Part shown: piece after piece, positions 7,447 to 16,379 of the stretch
How the letters are laid out: every line of letters starts with the position of its first letter
How positions within the stretch are numbered: position 1 is the stretch's first letter
The notes under the pieces: generated by a model
Told to the model about the DNA's origin: nothing
Seen by the model: the letters and a program-made list of their open reading frames with translations, nothing else
The model's database searches: none
Translations under genes and position numbers: made by a program
NCBI GenBank assembly: GCA_003216635.1
Contig: QCIO01000001.1
Coordinates: forward strand, 1-64,000
Direction of reading: 5' to 3'
Length of the DNA stretch: 64,000 nt
DNA from: Prochlorococcus sp. AG-402-L23
GTDB lineage: Bacteria; Cyanobacteriota; Cyanobacteriia; PCC-6307; Cyanobiaceae

Positions 7447-7482
7447 GGAATGAATCTTCTATTGGAAATTCATTCCTTTTTA
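7447..7482 (+). terminator. Rho-independent terminator, GGAATGAAT...ATTCATTCC-TTTTT
   Basis: Perfect 9-bp stem followed by T-run. Confidence 0.8.
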
Positions 7483-7590
7483 ATTTCTTTCTAAAAAAAT
7501 GTGAAATTATGAATATTAAATTTTTAAGTAAAAAAATCTATTCATATTAAATTATTTAATATCACAGGCACTTCTGGATAGTTGCTAAAT

Positions 7591-7773
7591 TCATCTGAAT
7601 CCAAAGCCAGTTTTTTGTTCTCCCTTTCCTTCCCATTCTTTCATAATTAGTTTTAGTAAACTTTTAACTTCTAAATTCGAAGCTACAGTATCTTTTTGCA
7701 GATTTATACAAATGTTTTTTATTTCCTCATAATCATTATCTATTAATATTGTTTTTTGATCTAGATTAGCCAT
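7591..7773 (-). CDS. Hypothetical protein (60 aa)
   Basis: ORF track. Confidence 0.45.
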   Translation of the reverse strand: MANLDQKTILIDNDYEEIKNICINLQKDTVASNLEVKSLLKLIMKEWEGKGEQKTGFGFR

Positions 7774-7779
7774 TAAATT

Positions 7780-7977
7780 TTAAAAAGCTCCATTACAGTT
7801 AAATCCACTGCAGTTAATAACCCTAAAAATATTCATTATAAAGTCGTGGAATCTTTCATCATAAAAAAATGCCCAAGTTGTAAATATTGCAAAACCAGAG
7901 ACAGCAAAAGCAGCATATTGAAGCCAATGTATTCCATAGCTGTCGACTCCATTTTTATCAAAATCAGAATTACTCAA
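7780..7977 (-). CDS. Hypothetical small membrane protein
   Basis: ORF track; TM; resembles 12151-12306 (DSYGIHWL / SDYGMYWL). Confidence 0.5.
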   Translation of the reverse strand: MSNSDFDKNGVDSYGIHWLQYAAFAVSGFAIFTTWAFFYDERFHDFIMNIFRVINCSGFNCNGAF

Positions 7978-8075
7978 TTTCCTTTTTTACTTATAATAAA
8001 AAATTTTTTTTTTAAAAGGAGAGTTTGTTTTGAACGAGAAATTTATTTTTCCTAAAACTTAAAGATATTTATAGT

Positions 8076-8330
8076 TTAAATAAAACCAGGGATTATCCAC
8101 CCAAAAAAACCATAGTTTATTATTAATGCTAAAAACCCAACCATAGCTAATCTCCCATTTGTTATTTCGGCATTTTTCCAGAATTTACCTATATAGTTTT
8201 TTATTTTTTTCGAATTTTTGTCTATCAAATAATTCGGTTCTAAGGGTTCCTGTAACCTTTTGATCGCATATAAAGAGAATTGGATTGTAATTGCGATGAT
8301 AACAACTATAAAACTAGTAAGAGCATCCAT
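8076..8330 (-). CDS. hli: High-light-inducible (Hlip) chlorophyll-binding-like protein
   Basis: C-terminal NAEITNGRLAMVGFLALIINY matches ExxNGRLAMxGF. Confidence 0.85.
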   Translation of the reverse strand: MDALTSFIVVIIAITIQFSLYAIKRLQEPLEPNYLIDKNSKKIKNYIGKFWKNAEITNGRLAMVGFLALIINYGFFGWIIPGFI

Positions 8331-8686
8331 TTTTAGATTTCATATGTGATTAAGTATGCCAAAGAGTAAATGACATTTGTATGTATCAAATCATTCCTTA
8401 TTTCTGCTTTATTTACAGAGGAAATCTTAACTTGAATTATTAATAAAATGTAACATATTTAAAAAAAAATAGTATGAATTCTTACTTTTTCTTTTGATTT
8501 CACATTTAAGAAGGACTTAAATGTTACATTTATGTGTCAGGTATATCTAAAGAGTAATCTTAATTTAACTTAAGAATTAGCTTTAAATTTTTTTATATTC
8601 ACTAAAGTATAGTATTGAAAACTTTTTTTTAAAGAAATATATTTTCAATGTTATTTATTTAAAAAATTTTTAATAACTAGAAATTA

Positions 8687-8806
8687 TTACTTTTGTTTAA
8701 TTTCTGGAAGGTAGAATTTATTGCCTAATGTATAACCAATTGACATAAGTACGAACCCAAGAAGTTGAGGTAAATGAGAATTTGCAAGAGAGATTTTTTC
8801 AATCAT
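8687..8806 (-). CDS. Small TM protein MIEKISLANSHLPQLLGFVLMSIGYTLGNKFYLPEIKQK
   Basis: 39-aa ORF read manually. Confidence 0.45.
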   Translation of the reverse strand: MIEKISLANSHLPQLLGFVLMSIGYTLGNKFYLPEIKQK

Positions 8807-8867
8807 TTCTCAATCTATAAAAGAACATAATAATAAAAAATTTTTAATTTTGTAAGTCTATTTTTTT

Positions 8868-9029
8868 TTATTCTTTAATTTCACCAGATTTTTTTAGTGA
8901 ATTTACAAGTCTTTCATTTTCTGTTTTCAAATTTTCTAATGCAGATTTTGTAAATTGTTCTTTAGCCTCAAATTTTGCTGATGTTATAACTTTTTTATTG
9001 GGTAGTTTTTTCTTTGGTTCAGGCTTCAT
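8868..9029 (-). CDS. Small charged protein (KSALENLKTENERLVNSLKKSGEIKE tail)
   Basis: 53-aa ORF; related to 12829-12954. Confidence 0.5.
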   Translation of the reverse strand: MKPEPKKKLPNKKVITSAKFEAKEQFTKSALENLKTENERLVNSLKKSGEIKE

Positions 9030-9127
9030 ATTTAAAAACTTTTTAAAAATATTAGAAGTTATTTTTTTCGTACTAGGTATTATTTTTTACAGTTTTCTGG
9101 TTAATAATATTTGTTTACATAAACTAA

Positions 9128-9340
9128 TTAATCTTTATCTTTTGGTAGCCTCAACCATCCTGTAGTCCATTCTGATTTTAGTTTTGCCCATGAGATCCTT
9201 TTAATATCTTTTTTATTTTTGGTAGGAAAAATATCAACCCATCTATCTTCATTTTTACCACCATAAGCTTTAACTTGAAAATGCCTATTACCATTTAAAG
9301 TCTTTGGTGCTGTCCAACAAAGAGTAGGAGGCCATTTCAT
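9128..9340 (-). CDS. Trp-rich small protein, TIGR02450/DUF2389-like
   Basis: KWPP...NRHFQVKAYGGKNEDRWVDIF...ISWAKL...W..GW pattern. Confidence 0.6.
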   Translation of the reverse strand: MKWPPTLCWTAPKTLNGNRHFQVKAYGGKNEDRWVDIFPTKNKKDIKRISWAKLKSEWTTGWLRLPKDKD

Positions 9341-9365
9341 GAGAAATTTTAAATAGTTAAAAAAG

Positions 9366-9452
9366 CTAAAGGTTGCTTTGCCCAGTCAAAACTAAACCAT
9401 AATATGCAATCGTACCAAGAATAAGTACAATACCTAGTATTCTAATAATCAT
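9366..9452 (-). CDS. Very small TM protein MIIRILGIVLILGTIAYYGLVLTGQSNL
   Basis: 28-aa ORF read manually. Confidence 0.45.
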   Translation of the reverse strand: MIIRILGIVLILGTIAYYGLVLTGQSNL

Positions 9453-9547
9453 GATTTAATAATTTTAATTCCAAATTATATTAAAGAAATTTTATTTAAA
9501 AAAAATCTTTAAATTTTTATATATTTGAGTTGAAGATTCAAAATTTT

Positions 9548-9757
9548 CTAATTTCCCATTTTTTTATTTCTAACTATGGAGTGACAAGATTCAGGATGCC
9601 ATTCATTTTGAATCTTGCCAATGAAATCATAAATAAATGAATCGGGACATCCAGTTTCTTTTTGAAGTTCTGAAAGTTCTTCTTTAATGGATTTATATAC
9701 ACTCGTTATTACCCCAATATTTTCTTCTTGCGAGGGAGCCCATTCTTTTTTATCCAT
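9548..9757 (-). CDS. Hypothetical protein (69 aa)
   Basis: ORF track. Confidence 0.45.
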   Translation of the reverse strand: MDKKEWAPSQEENIGVITSVYKSIKEELSELQKETGCPDSFIYDFIGKIQNEWHPESCHSIVRNKKMGN

Positions 9758-9938
9758 TTTTACGGTTTAAATTATTTTCCACGATATCGTAATAGGGTAT
9801 ATCTCCATAATCAGCATCTGAACAACATAAATCACCATATAGTTCTTCTAACAAATCGTATGCATCTGAATACTTATCAAAACTTTGAGCGGTTAATTCG
9901 TCGTCTTTCCCATCAACTCTAATTATTTTGTAGCTCAT
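9750..9938 (-). CDS. Hypothetical protein (62 aa)
   Basis: ORF track; acidic, overlaps downstream gene by 8 nt. Confidence 0.5.
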   Translation of the reverse strand: MSYKIIRVDGKDDELTAQSFDKYSDAYDLLEELYGDLCCSDADYGDIPYYDIVENNLNRKNG

Positions 9939-10000
9939 ATTTAATTGGATGCAAAAAGTATTTTTTTTTGATTCATTAGATCAACTTGTAAATAAAAAAC

Positions 10001-10207
10001 TTATTTAGGAGCATTAGTTGGGTAAAGCTTCTGAATTTTATTTTTCTGAATTTCTATTTTTCTTCGTTCATATTTTTTTGCCATTATTTTTCTGATAAAT
10101 AATTGTGGGATAAGCCAAACTAATGCAATAGCTATAGCCATGAAAGCAGGATTTCTCCACGTTAACCTAATAATCTCTTGTATAAATTCTTGACTGAAAA
10201 ATTCCAT
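10001..10207 (-). CDS. Hypothetical membrane protein
   Basis: ORF track; TM plus basic tail. Confidence 0.45.
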   Translation of the reverse strand: MEFFSQEFIQEIIRLTWRNPAFMAIAIALVWLIPQLFIRKIMAKKYERRKIEIQKNKIQKLYPTNAPK

Positions 10208-10374
10208 ACTTTTTGATGATAAAATATCTTTGCTTTCTTTTATAAAATCTTTTAAATGTTAAATTTTATTATAACCTTAAAAAATTTTATAAGGAATTTT
10301 ATAAATTTTTTCTTTTTCTAGTTTGTTATCTTTATATTTGAATTTAGATTAATTTTTTATTTTTTAGTTTAGAG

Positions 10375-11040
10375 ATGTCGACTTATCTAATAACAGGATC
10401 AAATAGGGGTATTGGATTAGAACTATGTAGGCAAATTCATAAGAGGGGAGATAATGTAATTGCAACGTGTAGGAAAGCTTCAAAAGAACTTAGAGATTTA
10501 GGAGTGAGAATTGAAGAGAATATAGAAATTTCTTCTGATGAGTCGATAACAAATTTGTGTGAAAAACTATCTGGAGTTAATTTAGATTGCTTAATTCATA
10601 ATGCAGGAATTTATGAATTGAATTCTTTTGAAAGCTTAGATAAAAAAAGTATTTTGCGGCAATTTGAAGTCAATGCATTGAGCCCAATATGTATGACTCG
10701 ATCGCTTAAACATCTTTTAAAAAGATCTTCTAAAGTTGCTTTTGTCACAAGTAGAATGGGATCTATTGAAGATAATAGATCTGGAAGTTCTTATGGTTAC
10801 AGGATGTCTAAAGTCGCCTTGTCCATGGCAGCAAAGTCACTTTCTATAGATTTATCAAGAGAAGATATTTATGTAGCTATTTTGCATCCTGGGTTAGTGA
10901 GTACAAGAATGACTGGCTTTACAAGAAATGGAATTAGTCCTGAAGAATCAGCAAATGGCCTTTTAAAACGTATTGATTCTTTAAATAAAAATAACTCGGG
11001 TACATTTTGGCATGCCAACGGAGAAGTTTTGCCCTGGTAG
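10375..11040 (+). CDS. Short-chain dehydrogenase/reductase (SDR) family
   Basis: TGSNRGIG, NAG, YxxxK (YGYRMSK). Confidence 0.9.
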   Translation: MSTYLITGSNRGIGLELCRQIHKRGDNVIATCRKASKELRDLGVRIEENIEISSDESITNLCEKLSGVNLDCLIHNAGIYELNSFESLDKKSILRQFEVNALSPICMTRSLKHLLKRSSKVAFVTSRMGSIEDNRSGSSYGYRMSKVALSMAAKSLSIDLSREDIYVAILHPGLVSTRMTGFTRNGISPEESANGLLKRIDSLNKNNSGTFWHANGEVLPW

Positions 11041-11173
11041 TATCTTTACCTTTGTATTGAAGAGATTTATATCGTTAATTTGTTAAAAAACTTTTAAATT
11101 TTTAACGAATTTCTTTCCTTGTTCAATTCTATTAGTTATCTTTAAAATAAATATTAGTAAAGGAGGTGATTCA

Positions 11174-11296
11174 TTGTCGTATCTACCGAAAAATGCGGTT
11201 ATCAAAGGGGCCGTGAATTCAGTATCTTCATCACATTCATCGGTCTCTTTTTCTTTAATTAAGAAGAAAGGTTTTATCATCAATAGATTTATATAA
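11174..11296 (+). CDS. Short ORF (TTG start) LSYLPKNAVIKGAVNSVSSSHSSVSFSLIKKKGFIINRFI
   Basis: AAAGGAGGTGAT (near full anti-SD complement) just upstream; terminator downstream. Confidence 0.45.
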   Translation: MSYLPKNAVIKGAVNSVSSSHSSVSFSLIKKKGFIINRFI

Positions 11297-11315
11297 ATCA
11301 GTCTCTTAATAATTA

Positions 11316-11353
11316 AAAACTCTGCATCTCAAGTATTTGTAGAGTTTTTTTTT
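11316..11353 (+). terminator. Rho-independent terminator AAACTCTGCA...TGTAGAGTTTTTTTTT
   Basis: Imperfect stem with long T-run. Confidence 0.65.
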
Positions 11354-11383
11354 ATGAATTTAAAAAATTATTTAAAGCGTATT

Positions 11384-11485
11384 CTATCTTTTTTGTCCGA
11401 AGTAAATTAAGGCTAAAAAAGATAAAGTGCTTACCAAAGCGATTAAATACCACCCAGTTGAGGAGTTGCTAGTTACTTCTGTCAT
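11384..11485 (-). CDS. Small TM protein MTEVTSNSSTGWYLIALVSTLSFLALIYFGQKR
   Basis: 33-aa ORF. Confidence 0.5.
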   Translation of the reverse strand: MTEVTSNSSTGWYLIALVSTLSFLALIYFGQKR

Positions 11486-11577
11486 TTATTTTGATTTTTG
11501 TCGGAAGAATTGATTATTTGAGAGAAAATCATAATTGATATCATTAAAAAAACTAAAAGGATGTAGGTTACGTTCAT

Positions 11578-11832
11578 TTATAAAAAAATGCTAATTATCA
11601 AAAAGATTATTCCTAGAACTATCGTAACAATTGCTCCATCAACTAATAAGTCTTTCCATGTATAACTTTTTAGCATCTTTGCCTTATCTTGTTCACTCAT
11701 AAGGTTCTTCAACCAATTCCAATTTAAAAGCTGTGTCAATGCGACACCAAAAATTAAATGACCAGTCAAAATACCAATTAGATCAATTCTAGAAATATCT
11801 TTAGTAAGACTAGTAATAATGAAAAATTCCAC
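11578..11832 (-). CDS. Hypothetical multi-TM protein
   Basis: ORF track. Confidence 0.5.
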   Translation of the reverse strand: MEFFIITSLTKDISRIDLIGILTGHLIFGVALTQLLNWNWLKNLMSEQDKAKMLKSYTWKDLLVDGAIVTIVLGIIFLIISIFL

Positions 11833-12059
11833 TAGCTTTTGTCTTTATTAGATAAGGCTCCACCTTCTTCTTTGTATTTTTCCCAAGCTTCACTTATTTT
11901 TGATTTAGAGAAGTTTTGTTTCCCCTCAGAAAACTTATTTTTGAGATTATTAAAACTATCTGAAAGCTCTTTCTTTGTTGGTTCATCAAGAAAGTTTGAT
12001 GTCAATTTCCATAAATACCAGCTACTAGCTAGAAGAATAATTAATCCCAGTAATTGCAT
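11832..12059 (-). CDS. Hypothetical protein with N-terminal TM
   Basis: ORF track; abuts next gene. Confidence 0.5.
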   Translation of the reverse strand: MQLLGLIILLASSWYLWKLTSNFLDEPTKKELSDSFNNLKNKFSEGKQNFSKSKISEAWEKYKEEGGALSNKDKS

Positions 12060-12150
12060 ATTAGTTTTTAAACTATGCTACAACCTTTTAAATGGTTTCG
12101 ATAAATTAATTGATTTAATACTGATAGAATCATTTTTCTTTAAGTCTAAA

Positions 12151-12306
12151 TTAAAACTTTAACCAGTGAAAGAAAATTCTATCGAGTAACCAAATAGTTA
12201 GTCCCCCTTCTAAAAAAGCTAGCCAGTACATGCCATAATCTGAAAACCCCATTTGTTCTTTGACTGTTTTAATCAATTTTTTGTGAGCTTGAATGAGATC
12301 GTTCAT
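12151..12306 (-). CDS. Small membrane protein (KEQMGFSDYGMYWLAFLEGGLTIWLLDRIFFHWLKF)
   Basis: 51-aa ORF read manually. Confidence 0.55.
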   Translation of the reverse strand: MNDLIQAHKKLIKTVKEQMGFSDYGMYWLAFLEGGLTIWLLDRIFFHWLKF

Positions 12307-12323
12307 CAATAATTTAATTTGTT

Positions 12324-12575
12324 TTAAACCTGCTGAATTTCCTTAACTAAAAAACCCTTCCCATAGCAAGATAGACACGTTTTAGTCTCATCTAATGAAA
12401 TTCTTAGAAAACCTGCTCCATTACATCTAAAGCAGTTTACTTTAGTATTTGAATAGAGTTTTGACTTGATTTTAGCAGCACGATTTAAGTAAGAAACTGT
12501 TTCTTTACGTCCGTTTGCTTTAGCAGCTTTGTTTAAGAGGTTTTTGTAGTTGACTTTGAGTTCTTGGGTATTCAT
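12324..12575 (-). CDS. DnaJ-type zinc-finger small protein
   Basis: CFRCNGAGF...CLSCYGKGF (two CxxCxGxG-type repeats). Confidence 0.7.
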   Translation of the reverse strand: MNTQELKVNYKNLLNKAAKANGRKETVSYLNRAAKIKSKLYSNTKVNCFRCNGAGFLRISLDETKTCLSCYGKGFLVKEIQQV

Positions 12576-12828
12576 CTTTTAACTTGAACAATTTTTAAAA
12601 TATAGGTAAAAGGAATCAATAAATAATTAAAATAAGAACTATGAATTTACCGTTTATATTCCTAATCTGATCTCATGTTGAGATTAAGATAATATAACGG
12701 ATATTTTTTTTTTATGTTTATTTGAGGAGTACTATTTTTTTATTTTTAATAGAAAATTTATATTTGATGAACTAATTTTAAATTTAAGAGGTTTCTTGAA
12801 AAAAATATAATTTTGGTAAACCAGGAAA

Positions 12829-12954
12829 TTATCCAGCCTTTTTTAAATTTTTAACTAAAAAATCATTTTCGTTAGTAAGTACATCAAACTTTGATTTCTT
12901 AAGTTTTTCTTTGATTTCAGTAGTCGAATGTTTTTTTATTTTGTTGGGATTCAT
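12829..12954 (-). CDS. Small charged protein related to 8868-9029
   Basis: 41-aa ORF: ...SKFDVLTNENDFLVKNLKKAG. Confidence 0.45.
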   Translation of the reverse strand: MNPNKIKKHSTTEIKEKLKKSKFDVLTNENDFLVKNLKKAG

Positions 12955-13086
12955 AAGTTTTAAAAATCAATTTAAAAAAACATACAAACTAAATCTTACT
13001 GATCACGAAAATAAAATGTGGATATATTTTTTTAAAATGAGAAAATATTTTATTTTGCACATAGAAGCTTTAATTTAATCAACATA

Positions 13087-13127
13087 TTGTGGAAAACCCT
13101 GTTGAAAAACACTAAAAAAGTGGATAA
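13087..13127. promoter_or_regulatory. Cluster of DnaA-box-like sites
   Basis: TGTGGAAAA (13088-13096), TGTTGAAAA (13100-13108), AGTGGATAA (13119-13127), same orientation. Confidence 0.4.
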
Positions 13128-13490
13128 CTCTCGGGGAGCATGTTCAAAACAAGCTTTTCTCGGATAATTTTTAAGTATTTATACTTCATCAAGGGAAGTT
13201 TAAATATAGTTTAAAATACATCATAATCTATTGTTATAACTGTGGGATCATTACTTTTATATTTATAAAAAGGATTTTTTCTACAAATTAGTGTTGAGAA
13301 AATAATCAAAAAATTTATATTTGTATGATGTATCAAATTGACAAATAAAGTTAAGAAAAATAAAAGGAAACTTGAATTTTTGAAAAATTGTCTCAACTGT
13401 TTAAATTAAGTCTTGATTCGGTTTTCTCTATGGCAATATTTCTCAAACCTGAAATTAATCAAATAGGTTTGATTAAGTTAAAAATTTAAA

Positions 13491-13727
13491 ATGACAGAAG
13501 AAAAAAAGGATTCAAAAAAATATTCTGGAAAGAAAAACATCATGTTTGCTTATGGTTTTATAAAACTTGGTTCTAGTTTCGTATCTGCAATAGCTTTAGC
13601 TGCAATTGCTTTTGGGTTCTGTTCAGTAAAAAAAGAGTCTAAATTTTTCAATAAATGCGTTGTCGAAATTATTGAAGATGGGGGTACCAATTCTGAGGCA
13701 GTAAGGTATTGCAATGGGGGCAATTAA
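13491..13727 (+). CDS. Hypothetical single-TM protein with C-terminal Cys
   Basis: ORF track. Confidence 0.55.
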   Translation: MTEEKKDSKKYSGKKNIMFAYGFIKLGSSFVSAIALAAIAFGFCSVKKESKFFNKCVVEIIEDGGTNSEAVRYCNGGN

Positions 13728-13749
13728 AAGTCCAACACAAATAAATTAA

Positions 13750-13992
13750 ATGGATTCAGCAAGTGATTTAATTATTGACTCTTTGAAAGAGGAGCCAATT
13801 GGAGAAACTGATTATTTTATTTGGTTCATAACAGATATTGGCATTGTTGCCTTATTTAAAAGAGAGGAGAACTTTGAAACTTATAGTTCGAATGTCGAAA
13901 TTGAGGCTAATAAAATAGCTTTGGATATAACTAAAGAAGAAAAAGAGTATCTCAAAATAAAAGAGAAACAACTTTTCTTGTTTTATTCATAA
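13750..13992 (+). CDS. Hypothetical acidic protein
   Basis: ORF track. Confidence 0.5.
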   Translation: MDSASDLIIDSLKEEPIGETDYFIWFITDIGIVALFKREENFETYSSNVEIEANKIALDITKEEKEYLKIKEKQLFLFYS

Positions 13993-14010
13993 GTTATGAT
14001 CATTTTCGAA

Positions 14011-14202
14011 TTAGTAAGAGGGCTCAAGGTTAAAAGTAGGCTCTTTAATATTATTTTCGCTAATTAATTCGTATGTGAGCTCTTTATTTAGGGCATTTAT
14101 ATAGGATGTATAAAGTTTTCCCCAAACAAATTCAAATTCATCTTTACTTAAATTCTTGAAAAGAATTTCTCCTTTGAAGTAAATGTGATAAGAATCATTC
14201 AT
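14011..14202 (-). CDS. Hypothetical protein (63 aa)
   Basis: ORF track. Confidence 0.5.
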   Translation of the reverse strand: MNDSYHIYFKGEILFKNLSKDEFEFVWGKLYTSYINALNKELTYELISENNIKEPTFNLEPSY

Positions 14203-14300
14203 AGTGGAAAATTAATCTTATCCTTTTTAACGCAGCGAAATATGTATGTAGTATTAGGTGCTACTAAAAAGAAATTTATATTTAGAAGTTATAAATACTT

Positions 14301-14612
14301 TTAGACTATCCTCGTATTCATTTTTTGCTTTTTGAATAATCCTACTGTCTCATCAAGATCCATACAAGGCTGAATACTTATATCCATTAACCTTCTCCAC
14401 GGATGCCATTGTTTCCAAATTGTCTCAAGAGAATCTGCACTCACTACAGAATGTCCAATCCCATTTTGAACCATAAAAATCCAAGAATGAACCTCATAGT
14501 TTTCAGGTCTGTTTTGGGGACCACCTGATTCATACCAATTAATTAGCATTTCTGCCCCTTCTTCTTGATCCTCGCCATCTGTAAATTCGTAGGAAATTAA
14601 ATACCTTTGCAT
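14301..14612 (-). CDS. Hypothetical protein, DUF3303-like
   Basis: MQRYLISYEFTDG...GIGHSVVSADSLETIWKQWHPWRRLMDISIQPCMDLDE pattern. Confidence 0.5.
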   Translation of the reverse strand: MQRYLISYEFTDGEDQEEGAEMLINWYESGGPQNRPENYEVHSWIFMVQNGIGHSVVSADSLETIWKQWHPWRRLMDISIQPCMDLDETVGLFKKQKMNTRIV

Positions 14613-14894
14613 ATAGATTATTATTAAAATCTCTAAACTATTTTAACTCTAGATTTAGATATTGCCTCCCAATCTAATTAATGCTATGAAGTTTATAGAA
14701 GTGATTTTTTAAATGACCGAAAGATTTGGGAAAATTAAAAAGAATATTTTGACTAATTTTTCTTTTATAAATAAGACAATCTTGAAGTATTTTCAAAACC
14801 ATGATCTGTTCGTATAGCTCCAGTTAACATATAAAATTTGATACTTTTTAAAATACCTTAAATTAGTTACCATATTTATACTTTAGGGATACGA

Positions 14895-15278
14895 ATGAAA
14901 AATAAAAAAGACAATAGTGATCCAATTAATAATTTAGAGTATGAAAAAGTTCTAGAAGAAGAAATAATTAATTCATACGAAAGTAAATTGCAGAAAGATA
15001 CTTTACAAGATAGTAAAAAAAATAAATTTTACAGATTAAAAAGAACTCCATTAGAGATTGTAAATAGATTATTTTTCTTTTTCTTTATTGGAAGCTTTCT
15101 TTTCTCTTTGTTGTTAGCTTTTTCAGCAAGTAAGTTATGGTTCATACTTTATGTAATGAGTGCATTGTCATGTGTTTTCTATACTCCTAATAGAAAGGCA
15201 CTTAAAGAATTAATAGCAGCTTGGCCAAATATAGAGGATCTCATCAAAGGGAGGAGTTTGTGGAGAAAAGGAAAGTAA
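14895..15278 (+). CDS. Hypothetical 2-TM protein
   Basis: ORF track. Confidence 0.55.
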   Translation: MKNKKDNSDPINNLEYEKVLEEEIINSYESKLQKDTLQDSKKNKFYRLKRTPLEIVNRLFFFFFIGSFLFSLLLAFSASKLWFILYVMSALSCVFYTPNRKALKELIAAWPNIEDLIKGRSLWRKGK

Positions 15279-15375
15279 ATAGATTATGAAACTGTTAAGT
15301 TTATTTAAAAAATTGGTTTTTAAATATTCTTGTTCCATACATAGAGGGTACCGACAAGAAAAAAGAGGATAAAAA

Positions 15376-15513
15376 ATGAGTTTAATAAAGGTTGGAATTA
15401 TTGTTGAAATTTTTATGTTTGTGGGAGTTTTTTTATGGGTTAAGAAACTAAATAGTAAACAAAGTAGGCAATCATCTTTATCAAAAAAAATAATAAAAAA
15501 TCTCAAAATTTAG
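15376..15513 (+). CDS. Small TM protein MSLIKVGIIVEIFMFVGVFLWVKKLNSKQ...
   Basis: 45-aa ORF read manually. Confidence 0.4.
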   Translation: MSLIKVGIIVEIFMFVGVFLWVKKLNSKQSRQSSLSKKIIKNLKI

Positions 15514-15633
15514 AATTTTGATCACAAAATAAGGCATCTTTATAAAGAGATCACTTTTATGGAAAAATTTTTACTTTTCCCCTCTCACTTTGTCTATGAA
15601 ATCGGTTAGAACATCAACATCGTTATTAAAAAT

Positions 15634-15987
15634 ATGGTTTTCTCTATCCAAGGTCTTGCTCCAATAACCAATCCATTAAATAGTGTCTTAATAGAAAAGA
15701 AACTAATAAATGTTGATCAAAAGTTCATTCAACTCATTTCTCTTGCAGAAGGGTTACCTCGTACAGAAGTTATTGAAAGTGGAAGGAATTATTGGAGAGG
15801 TGTTTGTAGGAGCTTGATTTTTAGATTCCCTGATGACCTTGAAATTTTAAAGCTTGATGTAAGAAGTTACCTAGATAGATCAAAAGGAATAATCCAAATA
15901 AGATCTGCAGCAAGATTAGGTCAATCAGATTTAGGAGTTAATCTCAGAAGAGTGGAATACTTATTTAATCAATTAGAGAAAATTTAA
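15634..15987 (+). CDS. DUF1499-like protein
   Basis: YWRGVCRSLIFRFPDDLE...IQIRSAARLGQSDLGVNLRRVEYL. Confidence 0.75.
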   Translation: MVFSIQGLAPITNPLNSVLIEKKLINVDQKFIQLISLAEGLPRTEVIESGRNYWRGVCRSLIFRFPDDLEILKLDVRSYLDRSKGIIQIRSAARLGQSDLGVNLRRVEYLFNQLEKI

Positions 15988-16064
15988 TTAATCTGTTTTT
16001 TATAAATTTAAGGTTCTTTTTACTAAATAGTTGTGCTTTAATTCATAAGAATATTTGAATTGCC

Positions 16065-16196
16065 ATGGTAAAGATAATCTTAGTTGGAATTATTGTCGCT
16101 CTTGTATATTCTCAACCTGACCTTCGTCTTACAGTCGCTGATTGGTTAAAAGCAGCTTCTGATTTTCTTATTGAATCAGTGCAAGTAAAACCTTGA
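16065..16196 (+). CDS. Small TM protein MVKIILVGIIVALVYSQPDLRLTVADWLKAASDFLIESVQVKP
   Basis: 43-aa ORF read manually. Confidence 0.5.
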   Translation: MVKIILVGIIVALVYSQPDLRLTVADWLKAASDFLIESVQVKP

Positions 16197-16379
16197 ATTA
16201 ATTTTTAATAAAGCACTAGTTAAGACCTGAAACTGTAATCATTTGTTTGATGCAAACAGCTACGAAAATAAATATTATTATCCTGCTATATATATATTTC
16301 ACTTAAACAAATAAATAGTTTTAGGAACATAATAGAAAATTTTTTTGAAATTTTTGAATAGTTAACGATAATAAGGGAT

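Noticed and set aside
11083-11283. 66-aa minus ORF
   Set aside because: Opposite strand carries a strong SD, short ORF and terminator; minus frame looks fortuitous.
12663-12700. ATCTCA-TGT-TGAGAT hairpin as terminator
   Set aside because: T-run is about 20 nt away from the stem; probably a chance AT-rich palindrome.
13211-13396. 61-aa minus ORF
   Set aside because: Phe/Ile/Leu-rich AT-driven frame with no recognisable features.
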